Virus record (IMG/VR): IMGVR_UViG_3300030451_000678
Span: 2,139 to 28,566 of that record
Reading direction: 5' to 3' (one strand)
Length of the DNA: 26,428 nucleotides
From: a virus
In this document: piece by piece, positions 21,670 through 26,382 of the stretch
Position numbering within the stretch: position 1 is the stretch's first letter
How the letters are laid out: each line of letters starts with the position of its first letter
Program-made: the position numbers and the translations under genes
Notes under the pieces: generated by a model
The model's database searches: none
What the model was told of the DNA's origin: nothing
Seen by the model: the letters and a program-made list of their open reading frames with translations, nothing else

Positions 21670-21716
21670 GGGGGTTGCAATATTTATTTCTGGTATAATT
21701 CATATATACAACCCCC
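21670..21716 (+). other. Inverted repeat enclosing a promoter
   Basis: GGGGGTTG (21670-21677) and CAACCCCC (21709-21716) form a perfect 8-bp stem with a 31-base loop that contains the extended -10 element at 21691-21699. In RNA the stem could form only if transcription starts upstream; as DNA the two arms flank the promoter symmetrically and might be a repressor or activator operator pair. Confidence 0.45.
21691..21699 (+). promoter_or_regulatory. Extended -10 promoter upstream of endolysin gene
   Basis: TGGTATAAT is a perfect extended -10 (TGn plus TATAAT); no good -35 hexamer at 16-18 bases upstream, which extended -10 promoters can lack. The predicted start point is near 21706, giving a leader of about 30 bases with AAAAGGAG before ATG 21735. 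It would allow the endolysin and holin to be expressed separately from the tail operon. The flanking inverted repeat may regulate it. Confidence 0.6.
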
Positions 21717-21734
21717 TTATAAAAGGAGATAATA

Positions 21735-22184
21735 ATGGAACTATCTAAAAACTTTACACTAGCTGAATTATGCAAAAGTCAAACTGCTGTCAGGCATAAC
21801 ATAATAAATATTCCAACAAAGCAAGATATTATTAATAATTTAATAGCTGTTTCAAATAATATCTTACAACCTATAAGAGATAATTATGGAATACCTTTTA
21901 CACCTAATTCTGGATATAGAAGTGAAGAATTAAATGCAAAGATAGGTGGCTCAAAAACAAGTCAGCATTGTAAAGGACAAGCTGTTGATATAGAAGTACC
22001 TACTGTAAGCAATTTAGATTTGGCGAATTGGTGCAGTATAAATTTAAACTATGATCAGATCATATTAGAGTTTTATAAAGAAGGGGAACCTAGTTCAGGT
22101 TGGGTTCACATATCTTATAATTTAGAAAGTAATAGAAAAAAATATTTAACTTTTGATGGCAGACAATATAAGGAGATGAAATAA
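21735..22184 (+). CDS. Endolysin, M15 family peptidase
   Basis: 149 residues. NFTLAELCKSQTA, ILQPIRDNYGIPFTPNSGYR, then SEELNAKIGGSKTSQHCKGQ, AVDIEV, and GWVHISY. H78, D85 and H125 are the zinc ligands and E112 or neighbours may be catalytic, as in peptidase M15A (D-Ala-D-Ala carboxypeptidase/L-Ala-D-Glu endopeptidase type). The SGYR..E.N..I.G...S.H..G.A.D pattern is a strong match. It has no signal peptide, so it relies on a holin for release; the holin gene overlaps its stop as TAATG. The leader holds the AAGGAGATAATAATG cassette shared with two other genes in the window. It cuts the cell-wall peptide cross-links at lysis. Confidence 0.9.
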   Translation: MELSKNFTLAELCKSQTAVRHNIINIPTKQDIINNLIAVSNNILQPIRDNYGIPFTPNSGYRSEELNAKIGGSKTSQHCKGQAVDIEVPTVSNLDLANWCSINLNYDQIILEFYKEGEPSSGWVHISYNLESNRKKYLTFDGRQYKEMK

Positions 22185-22579
22185 TGGCAATAACATCTTT
22201 AATAGCTCCCGCTACAAAATTAATTGGTAAATTTGTAAAAGATAAAACAAAGCAAATGGAATTGGCTCACGAGATAAGTACAATGGCAGAAAAACATAGC
22301 CAAGAATTAGCTTTGGCTCAAATAAAATTAAATACAGAAGAAGCAAAAGGCAATTGGTTTCAATCAAGCTGGAGACCGCTTATCGGCTGGATTTGTGCAA
22401 TATCTTTAGGCATAAATTTTATGGTTGTGCCTATTTGTGCTGGTTTTGGTATAGAGATACCCCAGGCTGATATGACTATAATGATGCCACTATTATTAGG
22501 TATGCTTGGCATTGGCGGTTTGAGAACTTTTGAAAAATATAAAAAAGTAGATACAAAAGGAAGTGCAGGTAAAAAATAG
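22184..22579 (+). CDS. Holin (three-helix GTA-type family)
   Basis: 131 residues. N-terminal amphipathic half (ITSLIAPATKLIGKFVKD, then a charged helix AEKHSQELALAQIKL), then hydrophobic segments at about 64-86 (SWRPLIGWICAISLGINFMV) and 97-113 (MMPLLLGMLGIGGLRTF). The SWRP.IGW...I.L...F...P pattern with a final GLRTFEKYK matches the GTA holin three-TM family (PF11351-like), common in alphaproteobacterial phages and gene transfer agents. It permeabilises the inner membrane so the endolysin reaches the wall. Overlaps the endolysin gene. The end of the gene runs through AAAAAATAG, after which the -1 frame stays open for 52 codons (see 22576-22734). Confidence 0.87.
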   Translation: MAITSLIAPATKLIGKFVKDKTKQMELAHEISTMAEKHSQELALAQIKLNTEEAKGNWFQSSWRPLIGWICAISLGINFMVVPICAGFGIEIPQADMTIMMPLLLGMLGIGGLRTFEKYKKVDTKGSAGKK

Positions 22580-22734
22580 AAAAAGAAAAAAAAGAAATAC
22601 AAGACATATATTCAGATGAAAAATATTTAGGAACAGATAATGCGTGGAGTGAAAAAGATAAAGTAAATACAAAAAAAGAAAATAAAAAATCTTTTTATGA
22701 AGCTTTTAATTATGTATACTATTATAAACAATAA
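22576..22734 (+). other. Open -1 reading frame after the holin stop (possible frameshift extension)
   Basis: From 22576 the -1 frame relative to the holin reads IEKEKKEIQDIYSDEKYLGT, DNAWSEKDKVNTKKENKKSF, then YEAFNYVYYYKQ, before TAA (22732-22734). It has no ATG, GTG or TTG start; only ATA. GGT AAA AAA TAG before it allows a single-tRNA slip on AAA AAA. It could be a programmed frameshift, an indel in the A tract, a sequencing or assembly slip, or an unused open frame. It stops right before the next gene's AAGGAGG site. Confidence 0.3.
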
Positions 22735-22745
22735 AGGAGGTAAAT

Positions 22746-22838
22746 ATGCCATATCATACAGGTAAAGGTTCACATTCTAAAGGAATGAATAAAAAAGGAA
22801 GAAAGAAGAAAAAGAAAATGGGAAAGAAGAAAAAATAA
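22746..22838 (+). CDS. 30-residue cationic peptide
   Basis: Reads MPYHTGKGSHSKGMNKKGRK, then KKKKMGKKKK. It has 14 lysines, one arginine, two histidines and no acidic residue; no hydrophobic segment. A strong AAGGAGG site (22734-22740) sits 5 bases before the ATG, arguing for real translation. Short peptides starting MPYHTxK occur in marine phage genomes, but their role is unknown. Its location right after endolysin and holin allows a lysis role, for example outer-membrane disruption, or nucleic-acid binding. The stop overlaps the next ATG. Confidence 0.55.
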   Translation: MPYHTGKGSHSKGMNKKGRKKKKKMGKKKK

Positions 22839-23020
22839 TGGTTAAGGTTGCATCTATAAGGAAGTTTACAAAAGACTTAACTCCCAGACAAAAAAAAACT
22901 ATGAACCGACACGCAAGGCATCACAGTTTAAAACATATGAGATCAATGGCGAATGCTATGCGAAAGGGTGCAACCTTTAAAACTGCTCACAATAAAGCAA
23001 TGAGGTCAGTAGGAAAATGA
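22838..23020 (+). CDS. 60-residue His/Lys/Arg-rich protein
   Basis: MVKVASIRKFTKDLTPRQKK, TMNRHARHHSLKHMRSMANA, MRKGATFKTAHNKAMRSVGK. The LTPRQKKTM..H..HH...HM..M...M..G.TF..AH..AM..VGK pattern is a recurring small family in marine phages as I recall it; function unknown. It is helical, with many His and Met, and lacks acidic residues except one Asp. ATG 22838 overlaps the stop of the preceding peptide, and its own stop TGA overlaps the next ATG. So three cationic proteins are translated in a chain. Confidence 0.65.
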   Translation: MVKVASIRKFTKDLTPRQKKTMNRHARHHSLKHMRSMANAMRKGATFKTAHNKAMRSVGK

Positions 23021-23154
23021 GTGGATTTACCACAACATCAACAATATCAGAACTTATAAACAAAAGACCTATAAGAAAAAGAAGACGCAAGAGTTTCAAA
23101 ACAACCCAAAAAAGAAGTCTAAAGGCTAAACAAAAGCTTTTAAAACTTTCATAA
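23017..23154 (+). CDS. 45-residue Arg/Lys-rich protein
   Basis: Starts in an ATGA overlap (23017-23020). Reads MSGFTTTSTISELINKRPIR, KRRRKSFKTTQKRSLKAKQK, LLKLS. The N-terminus is polar (Thr/Ser), the middle has RKRRRK, and the end is a Lys-rich amphipathic helix. No acidic residue but one Glu. Third in the chain of cationic small genes after the holin; it is followed by a noncoding block with terminator-type structures. Unknown function; coding status is supported by the overlap and frame. Confidence 0.55.
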   Translation: MSGFTTTSTISELINKRPIRKRRRKSFKTTQKRSLKAKQKLLKLS

Positions 23155-23172
23155 ACTTCTCCTTATATAAAA

Positions 23173-23200
23173 AACCCTAGCTTTGCCCATAGCTAGGGTT
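23173..23200. terminator. 10-bp perfect hairpin, likely bidirectional terminator
   Basis: AACCCTAGCT (23173-23182) and AGCTAGGGTT (23191-23200) pair perfectly over an 8-base loop TTGCCCAT. On the minus strand it is followed by TTTTTTATA, a classic T run. On the plus strand it is followed by GTAACCC, so forward termination would be weaker unless helped by the second hairpin. It ends the lysis cluster and may also stop any transcript from the opposite strand. Confidence 0.7.
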
Positions 23201-23202
23201 GT

Positions 23203-23236
23203 AACCCTTATACGAGGAGTATAGAACTATAGGGTT
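23203..23236 (+). terminator. Second hairpin with a bulge, followed by a U-rich stretch
   Basis: AACCCT and ATA arms (23203-23212, with T23209 bulged) pair with TATAGGGTT (23228-23236), followed by TATTTATTATT. An alternative internal stem, TATAC/GTATA (23209-23213 with 23219-23223), would present GAGGA in its loop. Its 5' arm is also complementary to the last arm of the first hairpin, so the folds compete. Confidence 0.45.
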
Positions 23237-23295
23237 TATTTATTATCCACCAAGAATTTAAAAGAGCAATAAAAAAATGTAAATAATACTTGTAA

Positions 23296-23317
23296 AACCT
23301 AGAAATGCCTCTAGGTT
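23296..23317 (+). repeat. Hairpin repeat copy 1 upstream of 23359 gene
   Basis: AACCTAGA (23296-23303) and TCTAGGTT (23310-23317) pair over the loop AATGCC. A related copy is at 23553-23572, also just upstream of a small gene. 22 of 28 bases match between 23296-23323 and 23553-23580. Likely a leader element for the small gene that follows. Confidence 0.5.
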
Positions 23318-23358
23318 ATTAGTATATTTAATAATAATAATAAAAAAAGGAGATAATA

Positions 23359-23559
23359 ATGCAGTTAAAAGATTTTCAGAAATTAATGAAAAATGAATTA
23401 GTTTGTCAAATGTATGAAGATTTTATGTATGAATGTAAAAGCTATGAATGGAATATGATCTTAAAAAAGCTTTCAATAAAGCAGATCATTAAATTAGCAG
23501 AGAAAAATGCAGAAGATTATATTGCTGATACATTTGATATAAAAGTTGATTTAACCTAG
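23359..23559 (+). CDS. Hypothetical protein, 66 residues
   Basis: MQLKDFQKLMKNELVCQMYE, DFMYECKSYEWNMILKKLSI, then KQIIKLAEKNAEDYIADTFD. Mixed charged and hydrophobic helix content with a Tyr/Trp/Cys-containing middle; no known motif. The ATG follows the AAGGAGATAATAATG cassette, as strong a start as in any gene here. A hairpin leader (23296-23317) lies 41 bases upstream. First gene of the right-end cluster of small unknowns, likely early or host-directed proteins. No family recognised. Confidence 0.6.
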   Translation: MQLKDFQKLMKNELVCQMYEDFMYECKSYEWNMILKKLSIKQIIKLAEKNAEDYIADTFDIKVDLT

Positions 23560-23572
23560 AAAAGCATTTAGG
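23553..23572 (+). repeat. Hairpin repeat copy 2
   Basis: CCTAGA (23555-23560) pairs with TTTAGG (23567-23572), with one G-T wobble, over the loop AAAGCA; AACC...TAGG matches copy 1 at 23296-23317. The stop codon of the 66-residue gene is inside it. The C-to-T change in the 3' arm keeps pairing as G-U, consistent with a conserved structure. Confidence 0.45.
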
Positions 23573-23613
23573 ATAATAATAATTAATAATAATAATAATA
23601 ATAAGGAGAATAA

Positions 23614-23967
23614 ATGACTAATAAACAATATAAATGGGAAAGCAGTAGTATGATGATAAAATCTGCTACTGAAGAATTAGTAAAAAAATCTATTAAAGAT
23701 GGTTGGGCAGTAAGTATTTTTGCCAGTCATACTTGCATACTTAAAAACAGTAAATGTTTTGATACAATTATGTGGAACTTACATCAAGTTTGCTTCGATG
23801 GTGAATCAGTAGTAGTTGGAATTAGTAAAGGCAATAAAACAGATTATTGTACTGTACTTTTAAATCAAGGCTCACCAGATCAAGAAATTATCCATAGCTG
23901 TAATGATAAATATATTTCTAACTGGTGTTTTAAAACTAATAATGGACAAAAAAAGGAGAGTGCTTAA
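23614..23967 (+). CDS. Hypothetical protein, 117 residues
   Basis: MTNKQYKWESSSMMIKSATE, ELVKKSIKDGWAVSIFASHT, CILKNSKCFDTIMWNLHQVC, FDGESVVVGISKGNKTDYCT, then NDKYISNWCFKTNNGQK. Six Cys in all, several of which could coordinate a metal or form disulfides, but with no recognised spacing. Predicted alpha plus beta; no membrane segment or signal. AATAAGGAGAATAA precedes ATG 23614, and a long TAA-repeat run lies just before that. The last codons form the 5' arm of a strong hairpin (23954-23979). No family recognised. Confidence 0.65.
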   Translation: MTNKQYKWESSSMMIKSATEELVKKSIKDGWAVSIFASHTCILKNSKCFDTIMWNLHQVCFDGESVVVGISKGNKTDYCTVLLNQGSPDQEIIHSCNDKYISNWCFKTNNGQKKESA

Positions 23968-23979
23968 CAGCACTTTCCT
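23954..23979 (+). other. 11-bp hairpin over a stop codon
   Basis: AGGAGAGTGCT (23954-23964) pairs with AGCACTTTCCT (23969-23979) with one G-U pair, around the loop TAAC, which holds part of the stop TAA (23965-23967). It is not followed by a T run. It hides an AAGGAG-like sequence (23953-23958) and lies 26 bases before ATG 24005. It may act as an mRNA end-protector or a spacer that separates two translation units. Confidence 0.5.
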
Positions 23980-24004
23980 ACTAATAATATATGAGGAGAA
24001 TAAA

Positions 24005-24325
24005 ATGCAAAAAACTTGCAAAGAAAGAATACAAGAAGAATATCAAGACAGATTAGAGCAAATACAAACAGAAGAAGAACCGCCTTTTTTATCATTTGAT
24101 TATGTTGAGCCAAATACATTTGAAGGACAAAATATAGGATATTATAGATACCAAATGGGTTGGGGAGGACCATCAGATGAGTTTAGAAAATACGACAATA
24201 AAGATTTTATAGAATATTGGTTTTTAGACTGGTTTGATGGAGCATCTATAGTTGTAAAAGATGCTGACGTAATAAACTTAGTAAATGATTTTATTTATAA
24301 TTTTAATTTGAATGTAAGGAGATAA
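24005..24325 (+). CDS. Hypothetical acidic protein, 106 residues
   Basis: I start at ATG 24005, which has GAGGAGAATAA just upstream; the frame is open further up (to 23903), but that part lies inside the previous gene and across its hairpin. MQKTCKERIQEEYQDRLEQI, QTEEEPPFLSFDYVEP, then NIGYYRYQMGWGGPSDEFRK and YWFLDWFDGASIVVKDADVI. Acidic and aromatic-rich (many Trp/Tyr/Phe in the second half), compatible with a small DNA-mimic or binding protein, which is speculation. The YWF..WFDGA block is its most distinct part. No family recognised. The stop falls inside the leader of the next gene. Confidence 0.6.
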   Translation: MQKTCKERIQEEYQDRLEQIQTEEEPPFLSFDYVEPNTFEGQNIGYYRYQMGWGGPSDEFRKYDNKDFIEYWFLDWFDGASIVVKDADVINLVNDFIYNFNLNVRR

Positions 24326-24327
24326 TA

Positions 24328-24624
24328 ATGAATAAAAAGAATAAACCACAAATAGACGCAGTAACATTGAATTTAGTTAATAAACTAAAGCAGATAAATG
24401 ATACGATCAATGAAGGTGCTTGGGAATTTATCCACTTAGGCGATATATTGCGATTACAAGACGCTTTTCATAAAGTAATAAGCCATTATAATTTAACGCA
24501 TATTGGCGGTAAGAATGAAGATGGAGAATATCAACAGTTTTGGTACAGCGATTACGTTTGCCATACTAATCCTGATGCATTTGACCCAAGTAAAGTAAAA
24601 AATAATAATAAGGAGAAAAAATAG
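24328..24624 (+). CDS. Hypothetical protein, 98 residues
   Basis: MNKKNKPQIDAVTLNLVNKL, KQINDTINEGAWEFIHLGDI, LRLQDAFHKVISHYNLTHIG, then QQFWYSDYVCHTNPDAFDPS. Helical N-terminal two thirds, with an aromatic/His/Cys-containing segment near the end and an Asn/Lys tail. ATG 24328 is part of an exact copy of the AAGGAGATAATAATG cassette. The tail KVKNNNKEKK is encoded by an AAT-rich run with an AAGGAG site for the next gene, so the tail is partly a by-product of that leader. No family recognised. Confidence 0.6.
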   Translation: MNKKNKPQIDAVTLNLVNKLKQINDTINEGAWEFIHLGDILRLQDAFHKVISHYNLTHIGGKNEDGEYQQFWYSDYVCHTNPDAFDPSKVKNNNKEKK

Positions 24625-24801
24625 ATGAGTTATGGTTTTTTAATTATAAAAATAAAGGAATGGTTAAGAGATAATATAAATGGAAATTCCAAGTTATCGC
24701 AAAGCATACCTTTAGTTGAAGATAATAAAAGATTATTAGATTTTATTATAAGATTAGAAAAAAAGATTGATAAAGCAATATTATTAGAGGAGAAAAAATA
24801 A
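24625..24801 (+). CDS. Small hypothetical protein, 58 residues
   Basis: MSYGFLIIKIKEWLRDNING, NSKLSQSIPLVEDNKRLLDF, IIRLEKKIDKAILLEEKK. Starts directly after the previous TAG (24622-24624) and uses the AAGGAG site inside the previous gene's 3' end (24610-24615). Two amphipathic helices with Leu/Ile heptad-like spacing near the C-terminus, so a small coiled coil is possible. The stop TAA is followed at once by the next ATG. No family recognised. Confidence 0.5.
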   Translation: MSYGFLIIKIKEWLRDNINGNSKLSQSIPLVEDNKRLLDFIIRLEKKIDKAILLEEKK

Positions 24802-25092
24802 ATGGTATCAGAAACACAAATGTTAAGAGCAAGGGAGATAGTTCAAGAAAATAGCAGTATCATATTAGATGCTATTACTATCAAATATGCAAAGTTATTT
24901 AATGCAATAGAAGACTATCATTTTATATCAATAGAAGGGACTGAAGAAGAAGAACAAAACCTTTCAACTAAAATAAATTATCTTTTGCAAGAATTAAATA
25001 TATCAGAGGAAGAAGCTACTGATATGTATGATAAGTACCAGTTACAAGTTGATGATTGGAAAAATGCTTGTGGCGAAAGTGAGGATAATTAA
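24802..25092 (+). CDS. Hypothetical acidic helical protein, 96 residues
   Basis: MVSETQMLRAREIVQENSSI, ILDAITIKYAKLFNAIEDYH, FISIEGTEEEEQNLSTKINY, LLQELNISEEEATDMYDKYQ, then LQVDDWKNACGESEDN. Acidic and mostly helical; a run of four Glu splits two helical halves. Starts directly after the preceding stop with GAGGAG about a dozen bases upstream. High negative charge could suit a DNA-mimic or protein-binding role, which is only a guess. No family recognised. Confidence 0.6.
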   Translation: MVSETQMLRAREIVQENSSIILDAITIKYAKLFNAIEDYHFISIEGTEEEEQNLSTKINYLLQELNISEEEATDMYDKYQLQVDDWKNACGESEDN

Positions 25093-25254
25093 ATGAAACA
25101 AATAAAAAATATTAATCATAGTTATACTTTGAGGTTCAAGGTTATTTCAGAAAATAAAATAACATACTATTTAAGGTTAACTCACACTGATGACAGTATT
25201 GGGTTGTATGATAATGATTTTAACTTAGTAAAAACAATAAAAGGGGAAATATAA
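25093..25254 (+). CDS. Small hypothetical beta-rich protein, 53 residues
   Basis: MKQIKNINHSYTLRFKVISE, NKITYYLRLTHTDDSIGLYD, NDFNLVKTIKGEI. Begins right after the preceding stop (TAA then ATG) with GAGGATAATTAA as a weak site. Alternating Tyr/Leu/Thr/Ile pattern suggests three or four beta strands. The stop overlaps the following ATG (TAATG at 25252-25256). No family recognised; placed in a chain of coupled small genes. Confidence 0.5.
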   Translation: MKQIKNINHSYTLRFKVISENKITYYLRLTHTDDSIGLYDNDFNLVKTIKGEI

Positions 25255-25427
25255 TGAAAGTAATAAAACAATCAGAATATCTTGATGCTATAGATAGAGC
25301 AAAGAGAAGAATGGATAACAAAAATACTTTTTTCGTAAAGCAATTACAAGATGACTTAGCAAAAGAAAAATGGGAAAAGAATTTTTGGAAAGAAAAATAT
25401 AAAAATCTTAAAAAAGGGGACATATAA
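25254..25427 (+). CDS. Small hypothetical coiled-coil protein, 57 residues
   Basis: MKVIKQSEYLDAIDRAKRRM, DNKNTFFVKQLQDDLAKEKW, EKNFWKEKYKNLKKGDI. Start set by TAATG overlap; AAAAGGGGAAATATA precedes it. Mostly charged helix with Trp/Tyr at spaced positions, likely coiled coil. Ends just before the zinc-finger gene at 25429, which uses the AAAAGGGGACATA here as its ribosome-binding site. No family recognised. Confidence 0.55.
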   Translation: MKVIKQSEYLDAIDRAKRRMDNKNTFFVKQLQDDLAKEKWEKNFWKEKYKNLKKGDI

Positions 25428-25428
25428 T

Positions 25429-25785
25429 ATGAAATATCTTTTCAAAACTGATGTTGCAGAGATTGTAGTAAATGCTTCAACTAATAGAAAGACTTGTACT
25501 ACTTGCAACGGAAAAGGTCAAATAGATACAGACTTTGGGGAGGAGGAATGCTCAAGTTGCAATGGTTCTGGTGATTTCATAGATGAATTAATACAAAATG
25601 ATTATGATGTTGTTTTTAATAAATATTTTTCTAAAAATGATAGAGAAAAGATTATGTTAATAAAAAAACTTCACGAAAAGTTGTATCATAGTGAGATGTA
25701 CATTTATGAAAATTTACCAGATTTTCAAAGAGAACAATTAGCACCACCTGAAGAAAAAGATATTATCGTTAAACAATTAATTTGA
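25429..25785 (+). CDS. DnaJ-type zinc-finger protein, 118 residues
   Basis: Two CxxCxGxG motifs: CTTCNGKG (C23, C26) and CSSCNGSG (C41, C44), 15 residues apart, as in one zinc site of the DnaJ Cys-rich domain or of anti-TRAP. No J domain or other DnaJ parts are present; the remaining C-terminal part (IDELIQNDYDVVFNKYFSKN, REKIMLIKKLHEKLYHSEMY) is helical and lacks a known motif. A single DnaJ-like zinc site in a small phage protein could bind a host protein or RNA, as anti-TRAP does; this is inference. AAAAGGGG lies upstream of the ATG. Confidence 0.65.
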   Translation: MKYLFKTDVAEIVVNASTNRKTCTTCNGKGQIDTDFGEEECSSCNGSGDFIDELIQNDYDVVFNKYFSKNDREKIMLIKKLHEKLYHSEMYIYENLPDFQREQLAPPEEKDIIVKQLI

Positions 25786-25797
25786 GGGGAATAGATA

Positions 25798-25974
25798 ATG
25801 AATGAAACTAAAAAACATTTAAAAACCATTATTGAAGGTAATTTTTCAGAAAGTATTAAAGTAAAACTTCTGATTAATTTAGCTGAAGATTTGATAAGAT
25901 ATTCTGAAGGACAAGAAAAAATAAGTAAAAAATATCACCAAAACATAAAAAAGATTTTGCAGAAAGTAGGGTAG
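25798..25974 (+). CDS. Small hypothetical helical protein, 58 residues
   Basis: MNETKKHLKTIIEGNFSESI, KVKLLINLAEDLIRYSEGQE, KISKKYHQNIKKILQKVG. Mostly helix, Lys-rich and moderately basic, with LLINLAEDLI as its only hydrophobic stretch. Start ATG 25798 with GAGGGGAATAGATA upstream. Single-base gap to the lipoprotein gene ATG. The alternating charged and Leu/Ile pattern suits a helical bundle or coiled coil. No family recognised. Confidence 0.5.
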   Translation: MNETKKHLKTIIEGNFSESIKVKLLINLAEDLIRYSEGQEKISKKYHQNIKKILQKVG

Positions 25975-25975
25975 T

Positions 25976-26365
25976 ATGAACAAAGATATTTTAAGACATA
26001 TATTAAAATCTACGCCTAAAAGGTACACATTTTGGAATACAAATTTGCGTTTCAAAATATTACTAATTTGCCTTGTTGGTTTACTATTAATTTGTTTAGC
26101 TAGTTGCAGTACAAAACCAATAGTAGACAGCAGAGGTAAATCACCAGCGAATATAGAAGGCGATCACAACCGCTTTCACGACGACTATTACACTTGCGTG
26201 GCTTTAGTCAAAGACCAAACAAATGTCATAGTAGATGCTGGAAAGATAGTATATAATAATATACTAAGGATAAAAACTTTATGGCTTACACCCAAGTTAG
26301 ATACCAGAAAAGACTTTATAAATAATTGCCTAACTGGGCGAGGTTATTCAGTTTTAAATAAATAA
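25976..26365 (+). CDS. Phage-encoded lipoprotein
   Basis: 129 residues. A long basic n-region (MNKDILRHILKSTPKRYTFW), a hydrophobic core (about 26-41, ILLICLVGLLLICL), and the lipobox LASC at 41-44, so Cys44 should be lipidated after cleavage. The mature part of about 86 residues includes VDSRGKSPANIEGDHNRFHD, DYYTCVALVKDQTN and a Cys near the end (NNCLTGRGYSVLNK); two mature Cys besides the lipid one could form a disulfide. Ser after Cys44 favours outer-membrane sorting. This kind of protein is widespread in marine phages; it may act in superinfection exclusion or, less likely from the distance to the lysis genes, as an outer spanin. Confidence 0.75.
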   Translation: MNKDILRHILKSTPKRYTFWNTNLRFKILLICLVGLLLICLASCSTKPIVDSRGKSPANIEGDHNRFHDDYYTCVALVKDQTNVIVDAGKIVYNNILRIKTLWLTPKLDTRKDFINNCLTGRGYSVLNK

Positions 26366-26382
26366 TAATAAAGGAGAAAAAT

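Larger units (their letters stand above)
23155..23358. other. Noncoding block rich in inverted repeats
   Basis: 204 bases without a credible ORF, the longest gene-free gap in the window. It contains three hairpins (23173-23200, 23203-23236, 23296-23317), alternative pairings among their AACCC and GGGTT arms, the TTCTCCTTAT motif at 23157-23166 (reverse complement of Shine-Dalgarno leaders downstream), and a TAA-triplet run before the AAGGAG of the next gene. Confidence 0.6.

Noticed and set aside
21592-21732. 46-codon forward ORF after the GHGTW protein, overlapping its stop by 8 bases
   Set aside because: Its sequence is made by the inverted repeats and the extended -10 promoter, it has odd Cys/Gly/Tyr composition, and it runs into the endolysin ribosome-binding site. 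More likely a by-product of regulatory DNA.
23324-23603. TAA/AAT triplet runs considered as a CRISPR-like or origin repeat
   Set aside because: No spacers or regular longer unit; simple triplet runs upstream of ribosome-binding sites, better seen as leader sequence.
25429-25785. Full DnaJ co-chaperone
   Set aside because: No J domain with HPD motif and only one pair of the CxxCxGxG motifs, so only a DnaJ-type zinc site is claimed.
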